Source of the DNA: Dietzia sp. JS16-p6b
GTDB taxonomy: Bacteria; Actinomycetota; Actinomycetes; Mycobacteriales; Mycobacteriaceae
Length of the DNA: 64,000 bases
Direction of reading: 5' to 3'
Assembly (NCBI RefSeq): GCF_003052165.1
Contig: NZ_CP024869.1
Location: 1,956,001-2,020,000 of the forward strand
The notes beneath the pieces are model-generated. The model was not told the origin of the DNA and did no database searches. It worked only from the letters and a program-made list of their open reading frames with translations. Shown piece after piece: positions 32,981 to 39,898 of this stretch. The position numbers were made by a program, and so were the translations under genes. Numbering within the stretch: position 1 is the stretch's first letter; every line of letters begins with the position of its first letter.

Positions 32981-33240
32981 GATGGGTTGAGGGCTCGTCC
33001 GGCTTGGAAGCAGCCGGACCGCGAGGCCCTCGTCCTCGCTTTCTGTGTATCGGGTTACGCCCGTGAGACCGGGTGGTCTCGGGCCCTGGTGTCCGCACCG
33101 GACCGAACCCCTGACGAGCAGGGGCACCTACAGGTCCGCTGTCCGGTATGGCCGGGGCTGCTCGCCCCGGGTCCGGATGCCCCCTCCGTGGAGAGCGCAG
33201 GACACGCGAAGTCAATCGACGTCAGTCGACCGCGTCGAAA
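32981..33240 (-). promoter_or_regulatory. Structured 5' leader of rpsB
   Basis: If transcription starts just after the promoter at 33241-33269, the rpsB leader is about 250 bases. It contains a hairpin right before the ATG (8-base-pair stem inside 32998-33020), flanked by gagggc/gccctc repeats that can close a longer stem. Two further GC hairpins lie upstream. No Shine-Dalgarno precedes the ATG. This suits autogenous control by S2, known in other bacteria, but no homology to a defined leader class could be checked. Confidence 0.5.
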
Positions 33241-33269
33241 ATCATAACCCGCCTGCGCCCGCACTCCAA
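33241..33269 (-). promoter_or_regulatory. rpsB promoter
   Basis: On the minus strand TTGGAG (33264-33269) and TATGAT (33241-33246) are separated by exactly 17 bases, the best housekeeping-sigma promoter match noticed in the window. The start point would be near 33234. The stretch 32981-33370, the only gene-free region over 300 bases, otherwise holds the rpsB leader and the short 5' region of the LytM-like gene. Confidence 0.65.
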
Positions 33270-33370
33270 CACACCGTCACCGGTCGCCCCTTCTGTGGAG
33301 CGTCCTCCGCACCTTCCACAGCACGGCCGACGGGCGGGCCTCACCCGAGCCCGACGGGTGTACTCACACC

Positions 33371-33970
33371 ATGGGATCCACGAGTCCGGCCACCGCGACG
33401 ACACCTGCACGCCCGGCCCGGGCGTCCACTGTCGTGTCCGCAGCGGCAGTGGTGGCAGTGGTCGGGCTGCTGGTCGTGGCCCCCCGGGCCGCGGCGGTCC
33501 CGGAACCACCGCGCCGGGATCTGAGGGGGCCGCTTCCCGGGCCGGTGTCGGCGGTCAGGCCCTTCGACCCTCCCGCTCAGCGATGGCTGTCGGGGCACCG
33601 GGGGGTCGACCTGGCGGCGCCGCCCCTCGCGGTCATCCGCGCACCCGCTGGCGGCACCGTGGTGTTCGCGGGCGCCGTGGGCGGTCGTCCGGTGCTCTCG
33701 ATCGAACACGGTGCGGGGCTCCGCACGACCTACGAACCGGTCCGGGCCACCGTGCGCACCGGGGACGACGTCGCCACCGGGGACACGGTGGGACATCTCC
33801 TCGCCGGCCACGCAGGGTGTCCCGTTCACGCGTGTCTGCACTGGGGCGCGCGCGTCGCCTCGGGCGGGCCTGCGGGTGACGACGACTACATCGACCCGCT
33901 GAGCCTTCTCTCGGTCCACGACCGGCCGATCCGCCTCAAGCCGACCCTGCCCGGGGACGGGGCCGGATGA
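33371..33970 (+). CDS. Secreted M23/LytM-domain protein
   Basis: A 199-residue exported protein: residues 18-42 form a signal sequence (ASTVVSAAAVVAVVGLLVVAPRAAA). A compact M23 peptidase-like domain follows with HRGVDLAAP (His and Asp metal ligands), GRPVLSIEHGAGLRTTYEPV and CPVHACLHWGAR. The usual HxH pair at the last motif is CxH here (Cys-Leu-His-Trp-Gly), so catalytic activity is doubtful; it may act as an activator or binding domain. The ATG at 33371 has no Shine-Dalgarno; a TGTACT six bases upstream hints at a leaderless message. It converges with xerC. Confidence 0.82.
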   Translation: MGSTSPATATTPARPARASTVVSAAAVVAVVGLLVVAPRAAAVPEPPRRDLRGPLPGPVSAVRPFDPPAQRWLSGHRGVDLAAPPLAVIRAPAGGTVVFAGAVGGRPVLSIEHGAGLRTTYEPVRATVRTGDDVATGDTVGHLLAGHAGCPVHACLHWGARVASGGPAGDDDYIDPLSLLSVHDRPIRLKPTLPGDGAG

Positions 33971-34035
33971 GCCGCGCCGAGGCGACCCACGCCGGCCTGA
34001 TCCGCGCAGCGCCGGCCCGGGCACCGCCGACCCGG

Positions 34036-35004
34036 TCAGGCCCTCGGGTGGGCGCCCCGATAGGCGGCGCGGAGCCGCTCCGCTGAGACGTGTGTGTACA
34101 CCTGGGTTGTCGCCGGGGTCGAGTGGCCCAGGAGTTCCTGGACGTGGCGGAGGTCCGCGCCGCCCTCGAGCAGATGGGTCGCGCTGCTGTGCCTCAGCGC
34201 GTGGGGTGAGACCTGCGGGGATCCGGGGGTGGCGGCCGTGACCTCGTTGACCGCCCTCCGCGCCGCCCGGGGGTCGAGGCGGCCCCCGCGTGCTCCCAGG
34301 AGCAGCGCTGGACCGGAGGCGGGGGTGGCCAGCGCGGGTCTTCCTCCGTCGAGCCAGGCGCGCAGTGCGCGGTCGGCGGGCGGACCGTAGGGGACCGCGC
34401 GCTCCCGGTCGCCCTTGCCGACCACTCTCAAAAGGCGCCGCTCGGTGTCCACATCGTCGACGTCCGTTCCGCACAGTTCGGCCACGCGGATGCCACACGA
34501 GTACAGCAACTCCACGACCAGTCGATCCCGCAGGGCGATCGGGTCGCCCTCCGCGGCCCCGAGGTCGGCGGTCCGGATCGTCTCGGCGGCCTGGACTCGA
34601 TCGAGGATCTGAGGCAGGTGACGCCGCGCCCGCGGCGCCTCCAGCCGGGCCGCCACGTCCGTGGGGAGCACACCTCTGCGGAACGCCCACGTGCTGAAGG
34701 ACCGGGCCGCGGCCACGCGCCGGGCGATGGTCGACCGGGCGGCACCGGCGCCGACCTGAGCGGCCAGCCACCCCCTGAGCGCGGGCAGGGTGAGTGATCC
34801 GGCGAGGTCGGCCGCGGTGTCCGGTCCGTCGCCGTCCGATCCGAGGTGAGCGAGCAACGCCCGCACATCGGAGCGGTACGACCGCGCGGTGGCCTCGGAG
34901 CGCGACCGTCCGGTCCTGAGATCGGTGACGTAGCCGTCGACGACGACCTCGAGGGCGGGCGGAAGAGAGCCGCGACCGTCTTTCGCGCCCGCGTTGTTCC
35001 CCAT
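34036..35004 (-). CDS. xerC: Tyrosine recombinase XerC
   Basis: Site-specific recombinase that resolves chromosome dimers at dif together with XerD. The N-terminal SAM-like domain is followed by the catalytic residues: Arg in [18 protein letters not shown], His-Leu-Arg in [17 protein letters not shown], His in [12 protein letters not shown] and the nucleophile in QVYTHVS. I use ATG 35004 (322 residues); a TTG at 35013 would add three. Position and order (next to rpsB, before dprA in relatives) support XerC rather than a phage integrase. The neighbouring malonate cassette is not linked to it functionally. Confidence 0.93.
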   Translation of the reverse strand: MGNNAGAKDGRGSLPPALEVVVDGYVTDLRTGRSRSEATARSYRSDVRALLAHLGSDGDGPDTAADLAGSLTLPALRGWLAAQVGAGAARSTIARRVAAARSFSTWAFRRGVLPTDVAARLEAPRARRHLPQILDRVQAAETIRTADLGAAEGDPIALRDRLVVELLYSCGIRVAELCGTDVDDVDTERRLLRVVGKGDRERAVPYGPPADRALRAWLDGGRPALATPASGPALLLGARGGRLDPRAARRAVNEVTAATPGSPQVSPHALRHSSATHLLEGGADLRHVQELLGHSTPATTQVYTHVSAERLRAAYRGAHPRA

Positions 35005-35012
35005 GAGTAACA

Positions 35013-35041
35013 ATTGTCACTTGTGTCACCTCGGCGCGCAA
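35013..35041 (-). promoter_or_regulatory. xerC promoter with overlapping GTCAC direct repeats
   Basis: TTGCGC (35036-35041) and GACAAT (35013-35018) are 17 bases apart on the minus strand, with the ATG eight bases further, so the message would be nearly leaderless. Two GTCAC half-sites nine bases apart on the plus strand (35016-35020 and 35025-35029) overlap the -10 and spacer. Direct GTCAC(A) repeats of this period resemble MtrA sites described in mycobacteria. Confidence 0.4.
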
Positions 35042-35064
35042 GGCGTGCCTGAGCCGCGCACGGT

Positions 35065-35727
35065 CTAGTTCGAGGCGATGGTGCGCCAGATGCGCACGAG
35101 CTCGCTGAACTCCCGGACCTGGACCAAGACGTGGTCGCGGGCGGCATCCTCCGCCTTGTCCTGCTCGCCCCCCACGATCGCGTCGGCGATCGCCCGGTGC
35201 TCGGCGAGCGAGCGCCGCATCCGGTCCGGGACCCGCAGCTGGAGTCGCCTGTAGGGCTGCAGCACCTTCTTCAGATCGAATGACTGCCGGGTGAGGTACT
35301 CGTTGCCGCAGGATTCGTAGATCACCCCGTGAAAACGCGCGTTCGCGTAGTAGTAGCCGTCCGCGTCCGCCGCGATCGCGCGCTCCTCACATTCAGCGAG
35401 AGCGTCCTCCATGGATCGCACGGACTCCGGCCGGATCCGCCGGGCCGCGAGGCGGGCCGCCATGCCCTCCAGCTCCGCCATCACCTCGAACCGCTCCGCC
35501 AGATCGGTGACGCCGAAGTGCGTGACGAACGTGCCCTGTTTGGGCCTGATCTGCACCAGACCCGACCGCTCGAGCGCCTGCAGCGCCTCTCGGATGGGAG
35601 TGCGCGAGCAGCCGAACTCCTCCGCCAACCGCACCGGATCGAGGCGGTCGCCCGGCCGGTATCGGCCGTCGATCACAGCGTTCTCCAATGCGTCCCGTAC
35701 CCGCTGGGACTCGGTCACCCGCACCAT
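35065..35727 (-). CDS. GntR-family regulator (FadR/FCD subfamily) of the malonate cassette
   Basis: A 220-residue repressor-type protein. The winged helix-turn-helix spans about residues 8-70 (LDPVRLAEEFGCSRTPIREAL followed by QIRPKQGTFVTHFG). An all-helical FCD ligand domain follows, with metal-ligand candidates in YYYANARFHGVIYESCGNEYL and LAEHRAIADAIVGG. It is divergent from the malonyl-CoA decarboxylase gene, like MatR/MdcY-type regulators of malonate operons, and malonate or malonyl-CoA is the likely ligand (inference). The ATG at 35727 has GAGGAGGTG upstream and a TATTCT -10 element near 35750. Confidence 0.9.
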   Translation of the reverse strand: MVRVTESQRVRDALENAVIDGRYRPGDRLDPVRLAEEFGCSRTPIREALQALERSGLVQIRPKQGTFVTHFGVTDLAERFEVMAELEGMAARLAARRIRPESVRSMEDALAECEERAIAADADGYYYANARFHGVIYESCGNEYLTRQSFDLKKVLQPYRRLQLRVPDRMRRSLAEHRAIADAIVGGEQDKAEDAARDHVLVQVREFSELVRIWRTIASN

Positions 35728-35747
35728 CGCCCACCTCCTCGAGGGCC

Positions 35748-35753
35748 AGAATA
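35748..35753 (-). promoter_or_regulatory. -10 element of the gntR gene
   Basis: TATTCT on the minus strand. Transcription would start near 35741, leaving a 14-base leader that contains the Shine-Dalgarno. No good -35 is visible; the Crp-type palindrome lies at the place where an activator could act. Confidence 0.4.
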
Positions 35754-35767
35754 TCCCGGCACCTCCT

Positions 35768-35783
35768 TGTGACCGCGCTCACA
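35768..35783. promoter_or_regulatory. Crp/GlxR-type binding site in the malonate control region
   Basis: TGTGA-N6-TCACA, the exact core of the GlxR/Crp consensus, with seven of eight positions matching between half-sites. Its centre (35775.5) is about 41-43 bases upstream of the start predicted from the -10 at 35804-35811, the position of class II activation. Confidence 0.65.
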
Positions 35784-35794
35784 GTCTGATAGTA

Positions 35795-35814
35795 GTTGTG
35801 ATGTATATAACAAC
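35795..35814. promoter_or_regulatory. Palindromic operator, probably for the GntR regulator
   Basis: A 20-base inverted repeat in which GTTGT is mirrored by ACAAC and eight of ten half-site positions match. The AT-rich core contains TGTATA, similar to operators of FCD-type GntR proteins. It overlaps the presumed -10 of the malonate operon, as expected for repression. Confidence 0.6.
35804..35811 (+). promoter_or_regulatory. Candidate -10 region of the malonate operon
   Basis: TATATAAC offers TATATA or TATAAC as a -10; no good -35 precedes it, in line with an activator-dependent promoter. The start would be near 35816-35818, about 52 bases before the ATG at 35870. Confidence 0.45.
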
Positions 35815-35816
35815 GG

Positions 35817-35831
35817 ATATGAAACACATAT
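35817..35831. promoter_or_regulatory. Second small inverted repeat downstream of the operator
   Basis: ATATG-N5-CATAT, perfect five-base arms, in the presumed transcription start region. It may be a second binding site for the same or another regulator. Confidence 0.35.
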
Positions 35832-35869
35832 AGCCCCCGAACAGCCCGTATGCACTCCAGGAGGACGCC

Positions 35870-37171
35870 ATGACCCCACTGACGCGACTCATGGACGCCT
35901 GCACCGAGCTCATGAGCGACATCGGAGAGGCGTCGATGCGGAACGTCGGGGACGGCCTGCTGCGGGCCTACCGAGAGCTCCCGGCGGATCGTCGCGTCGA
36001 GTTCTTCACTCATCTGGTCGAGAGCTACGGCGTCGACCCGCAGCGTGTCGAGCGGGCGTATGCGGCCTGGGCTGCGACCGGGCGCGACACGGCGCGGGCC
36101 GCGGCCGCGGAGATCGAGCTCGTCGACGCCGTCGAACCGCGTCGGCAGAAGCTCTTCCGCAGGATCAATCACGCCCCCGGGGCGACACACGCGCTCACCG
36201 AGCTGCGATCGGATCTGCGGGCGCTGCTCGCCGACCATCCGCACCTCCGCTCGCTCGACCACGACCTGCACCACCTGCTCGGTTCGTGGTTCAACCGCGG
36301 ATTCCTCCGCATGGAGGAGGTCACGTGGGACTCCCCGGGCGAGTTGCTCGATCATCTGATCCGATACGAACAGGTGCACCCGATGGCCGGACTCGACGAG
36401 CTGCGCCGCCGCTTGCAGCCGGCCGACCGGCGGATGTACGCGTTCTTCCATCCGGCCACCGGCATTCGGCCGCTGATCTTCGTCGAGGTCGCCCTCACCC
36501 GGGGCGTCCCCGCCGACATCGCGCCCATCCTCCGCCCCGGACCCGCCCTCTCCGTGACGGAGGCCGACACCGCGGTGCTCTACTCGATCAGCAACTGCCT
36601 CGACGGGCTGGCCGGCGTGTCCCTCGGCAGCCTGCTCATCAAACACGTCATCGATGAGGTCGGCGACGCTCTCCCCCACCTGAGCACCTTCGTGACCCTG
36701 TCGCCGATTCCCGGATTCCGGCGCTGGCTCGACGCCCAGGACGATCCCCACCTCCGCGGTCTACGGCATCGCCTCGCCGCCCTCGACCTGACGCAGGAAC
36801 CGGACCGGGATGACACGGCGGAGGTCGACGAGCTGCGCCCGCACGTGGTGGCCGCCGCGGCGCGGTACATCTGCCTGGTCAAAGACGACAGTGGCCGGCC
36901 ACATGACCGGGTTGCCCGGTTCCATCTCAGCAACGGTGCCGAGGCCTGGCGGCTCAACTGGCCGGCGGACTGCTCCGCGAACGGGATCACCCAGTCGTAC
37001 GGAGCGATGGTCAACTACCGCTACGAACCGGCCGAGCTCGAACCCCGGCACGAGAGGTTCGTGCGGCACGGCACCGTCGCCTCGAGTGACGCGGTCACCG
37101 ACCTCCTCACGACCCACAGCGGGAGTTGCCGGCCGGCACCCCCGTCCAATGAAAGGAAGTCCCACCAGTGA
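35870..37171 (+). CDS. Malonyl-CoA decarboxylase
   Basis: Converts malonyl-CoA to acetyl-CoA and CO2 (MCD family, as in rhizobial MatA and the mammalian enzyme). The N-terminal helical domain runs to about residue 150. The C-terminal GNAT-like catalytic domain has HPMAGLDELRRRL, YAFFHPATGIRPLIFVEVAL, ISNCLDGLAGVSLGSLLIKHV, HLSTFVTLSPIPGFRRWL and VARFHLSNGAEAWRLNW. Length 433. The ATG at 35870 has AGGAGG seven bases upstream. It overlaps the next gene by GTGA and is the first gene of the malonate operon. Confidence 0.94.
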   Translation: MTPLTRLMDACTELMSDIGEASMRNVGDGLLRAYRELPADRRVEFFTHLVESYGVDPQRVERAYAAWAATGRDTARAAAAEIELVDAVEPRRQKLFRRINHAPGATHALTELRSDLRALLADHPHLRSLDHDLHHLLGSWFNRGFLRMEEVTWDSPGELLDHLIRYEQVHPMAGLDELRRRLQPADRRMYAFFHPATGIRPLIFVEVALTRGVPADIAPILRPGPALSVTEADTAVLYSISNCLDGLAGVSLGSLLIKHVIDEVGDALPHLSTFVTLSPIPGFRRWLDAQDDPHLRGLRHRLAALDLTQEPDRDDTAEVDELRPHVVAAAARYICLVKDDSGRPHDRVARFHLSNGAEAWRLNWPADCSANGITQSYGAMVNYRYEPAELEPRHERFVRHGTVASSDAVTDLLTTHSGSCRPAPPSNERKSHQ

Positions 37172-38688
37172 GCACGTTCGAATCGGTTCTGGACTCGTTC
37201 CTCGGCCATGCCCGGCGGCGGCCCGACGCCGTCCTGTTCGACCTCCCCGACGGCACCACGCTCGACTACGGCGCCACCGCGGATATCGTGCACCGCATCG
37301 CAGCCCGGTTGCGCGCGGACGGCGTCGAGCCCGGCGATCGGGTCGCGATGCAGGTGGACAAGTCGCCCGAGGCGATCGCGCTGTACCTGGCGACCCTGCA
37401 GGTGGGCGGGGTCTTTCTGCCCCTCAACACCGCGTACACCGGGCCGGAGGTGGACTACTTCCTCGGTGACGCGACGCCGCGCGTGCTCGTCTGCACGCCC
37501 GCTCGCGAGGCGGAGTTCCGCGACCGGGTGCCGGCCTCCACGATGATCGAGACGCTCGGCACCGAGGGCGACGGCAGTCTTCTCCGGTCTCGGGAGAACC
37601 ACCACGACGTCCATCCGGCGGACCCCGGCTCCCCGGCCGCGATCCTGTACACCTCGGGTACCACCGGCCGGTCCAAGGGTGCGGTGCTCACCCACGGCAA
37701 CCTGGCGTCGAACTGCGACGCTCTCCGCGAGTACTGGCGGTACACGGCCGAGGACCGGTTGATCCACGCGCTCCCGATCTTCCACATCCACGGACTCTTC
37801 GTCGCCGCGAATCTGACCCTCACCACCGGCGCGAGCATGCACTACCTGCCCAAGTTCGACGCGGACGCCATCGTCGACCTGATCCCGCGGTCGACGGTGC
37901 TGATGGGGGTGCCCACGTTCTATACGAGACTCGCCGCGGACTCCCGGGTCACCCCCGAGCTCTGCGCGGGGATGCGACTCTTCGTCTCCGGATCCGCTCC
38001 CCTCCTCGCCTCTGACCACGCGGCGTTCGGGCAACGCTCCGGCCACCGGATCCTGGAGCGCTACGGCATGACCGAGACGGGCATGAACACCTCCAACCCG
38101 TACGAGGGCGAGCGACGGCCGGGCACCGTGGGCCTGCCCCTGCCCGGGGTCGAGGTCCGGATCACCGACAGGGAGACCGGGGCCTCGCTCGCCAGAGGTG
38201 AGATCGGTGGGATCGAGGTGCGTGGGCCCAACGTGTTCGCCGGGTACTGGAACATGCCGGAGAAGACGGCGGCCGAGTTCTGCGAGGACGGCTTCTTCCG
38301 TACCGGTGACGTGGGCAGGTTCGACGACGACGGCTATCTCAGCATCGTCGGCCGCGACAAGGACATGGTCATCTCGGGCGGGTTCAACGTGTACCCGGTC
38401 GAGATCGAGGAACTTCTCGACGCGCAGCCCGCCGTCGCAGAGTCCGCGGTGATCGGGGTCCCCCACCCCGATCTGGGCGAGACCGTCGTCGCGGTGGTGG
38501 TCGCCGCGCCGGGGCAGACGCCCGACGAATCCGCCCTGATCGGGGCCGTCGCGGATCGCCTGGCGCGATTCAAGCAGCCCAAGGCCGTCCGCGTCGTCGA
38601 GGCATTGCCTCGAAACGTGATGGGCAAGGTCCAGAAGGCCGAACTGCGCACGCGGTACGCCGGCCTGTTCACCGACGACGGCGCCTGA
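37168..38688 (+). CDS. matB: Malonyl-CoA synthetase (malonate:CoA ligase)
   Basis: ATP-dependent activation of malonate to malonyl-CoA through a malonyl-adenylate. It belongs to the ANL superfamily: P-loop LYTSGTTGRSKGAVLTHGNL, aromatic motif LIHALPIFHIHGLF, LERYGMTETGMNTSNPY, FRTGDVGRFDDDGYL and the C-terminal catalytic Lys in PRNVMGKVQKAEL. The MTETGMNTSNPY-EGERRPGTVG region is typical of MatB rather than other acyl-CoA ligases. Length 506. The GTG at 37168 overlaps the decarboxylase stop and has GGAAG upstream. Product malonyl-CoA could serve MCD or fatty-acid and polyketide synthesis. Confidence 0.92.
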   Translation: MSTFESVLDSFLGHARRRPDAVLFDLPDGTTLDYGATADIVHRIAARLRADGVEPGDRVAMQVDKSPEAIALYLATLQVGGVFLPLNTAYTGPEVDYFLGDATPRVLVCTPAREAEFRDRVPASTMIETLGTEGDGSLLRSRENHHDVHPADPGSPAAILYTSGTTGRSKGAVLTHGNLASNCDALREYWRYTAEDRLIHALPIFHIHGLFVAANLTLTTGASMHYLPKFDADAIVDLIPRSTVLMGVPTFYTRLAADSRVTPELCAGMRLFVSGSAPLLASDHAAFGQRSGHRILERYGMTETGMNTSNPYEGERRPGTVGLPLPGVEVRITDRETGASLARGEIGGIEVRGPNVFAGYWNMPEKTAAEFCEDGFFRTGDVGRFDDDGYLSIVGRDKDMVISGGFNVYPVEIEELLDAQPAVAESAVIGVPHPDLGETVVAVVVAAPGQTPDESALIGAVADRLARFKQPKAVRVVEALPRNVMGKVQKAELRTRYAGLFTDDGA

Positions 38689-38710
38689 GCGCCGGACCTG
38701 GAGAGAGATC

Positions 38711-39118
38711 ATGGTCATCTACGGAGTGGCGATTCTCGCGGGGTGCACCCTCGCGGGCGCCGCGATCGGACAGTTACTCGGCGAGCTTCTCGGCGTGGAC
38801 GCGAACGTCGGCGGAGTCGGCTTCGGCATGCTGCTGCTCATCGTCATCACCGACGTGATGCGGCGAAAGGGGCGGCTCCCACAGCCATCCGAACGGGGCG
38901 TCCTGTTCTGGAGCGCGATGTACATCCCCGTGGTCGTCGCGATGGCCTCGGTGCAGAACGTCTCCGCGGCGGTCTCCGGAGGCGCCGCGGCGGTCGCGGC
39001 CGGGCTCGCCGCGATGCTCGTTGGCGCGGCCCTCGTGCCGGTGATCTCCAGAATCGGACCGCCTTCCGCACCCCTGCCACCACTGGCCGATCCCGACTCG
39101 GCAGCTCAGGAGATCTGA
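38711..39118 (+). CDS. madL: Malonate transporter subunit MadL
   Basis: A 135-residue membrane protein with four hydrophobic segments, beginning MVIYGVAILAGCTLAGAAIGQLLG. It matches the MadL subunit of the two-protein Na+/malonate symporter first described in Malonomonas rubra, with the conserved NVGGVGFGMLLLIVITD and FWSAMYIPVVVAMASVQNV regions. A GGAGAG precedes the ATG by about seven bases. MadM follows after one base. Confidence 0.9.
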   Translation: MVIYGVAILAGCTLAGAAIGQLLGELLGVDANVGGVGFGMLLLIVITDVMRRKGRLPQPSERGVLFWSAMYIPVVVAMASVQNVSAAVSGGAAAVAAGLAAMLVGAALVPVISRIGPPSAPLPPLADPDSAAQEI

Positions 39119-39119
39119 C

Positions 39120-39878
39120 ATGGACACCGTCATCGACGTTCTGGAGTCCAACGGCTTGTTGTTCGCGTTCACCCTGGTCGGTGTGACGATCCTGATATCC
39201 GGCTGGCTCTCGAGAAAACTCACCCGGGGCATGCTGCACGGTTCGGCGATCGCGATCATCGTCGGTCTCGCTCTGGCCTACTGGGCCGGGCAACACACGG
39301 GTGGTGAGAAAGGGGTGGCGGACATCGCCCTCTTCGCCGGGCTCGGACTCATGGGTGGCGCGATGATCCGCGATTTCGCCATCGTCTCCACCGCGTTCGG
39401 GGTGGACCTGCGGGAGATCCGGAAAGCGGGGCTCGCGGGAGTGATCGCGCTCGTCGCCGGCGTGTGGGTGTCGTTCTTCGTGGGCGCCGCGCTGGCCTGG
39501 GGCTTCGGCTACACCGACCCTGAGTCACTCGCGACCATCGGAGCCGGCGCCGCGACGTACATCGTGGGGCCGGTCACCGGAACGGCGGTGGGTGCCTCCT
39601 CCGAGGTCATCGCACTCTCGGTCGCCGCAGGACTCATCAAGGCGGTCCTGGTGATGGTCGCCACCCCGCTTATCGCGCCGCTGATCCGGCTCAACAACGC
39701 CAAATCGGCGATGGTGTACGGCGGGATGATGGGGACCACCTCAGGCGTGGCGGGAGGTCTCGCGGCCACCGACGAGCGGCTGGTGCCCTACGGCGCCATG
39801 ACCGCCACGTTCTACACCGGACTCGGCTGCCTCATGGGACCGTCGCTGTTCTACCTCGCACTGCAGGCGATCCTGTAA
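39120..39878 (+). CDS. madM: Malonate transporter subunit MadM
   Basis: A 252-residue protein with about eight hydrophobic segments. Family-type glycine-rich motifs are ATYIVGPVTGTAVGASSEVIALSVAAG and VYGGMMGTTSGVAGGLAATD (cited in parts). Together with MadL it should import malonate with a cation. The ATG at 39120 is one base after the madL stop, so the two are translationally coupled. It ends the malonate operon and converges with dprA over 20 bases. No biotin-dependent malonate decarboxylase subunits are nearby. Confidence 0.92.
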   Translation: MDTVIDVLESNGLLFAFTLVGVTILISGWLSRKLTRGMLHGSAIAIIVGLALAYWAGQHTGGEKGVADIALFAGLGLMGGAMIRDFAIVSTAFGVDLREIRKAGLAGVIALVAGVWVSFFVGAALAWGFGYTDPESLATIGAGAATYIVGPVTGTAVGASSEVIALSVAAGLIKAVLVMVATPLIAPLIRLNNAKSAMVYGGMMGTTSGVAGGLAATDERLVPYGAMTATFYTGLGCLMGPSLFYLALQAIL

Positions 39879-39898
39879 CCGTCGGACGCGGGGCGCTG

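Noticed and set aside
33187-33215. A TTGACT hexamer as an alternative rpsB -35
   Set aside because: No acceptable -10 lies 16-19 bases downstream; the TTGGAG-N17-TATGAT pair is far better.
33971-34035. A GCCGGC inverted repeat between the LytM-like gene and xerC as terminator
   Set aside because: Only six base pairs of a self-complementary string in GC-rich DNA with a 14-base loop; too weak to claim.
34036-39878. xerC with the malonate cassette as an integrative mobile element
   Set aside because: The recombinase is XerC by position and motifs, no attachment-site repeats were found flanking the cassette, and codon use looks like the neighbours.
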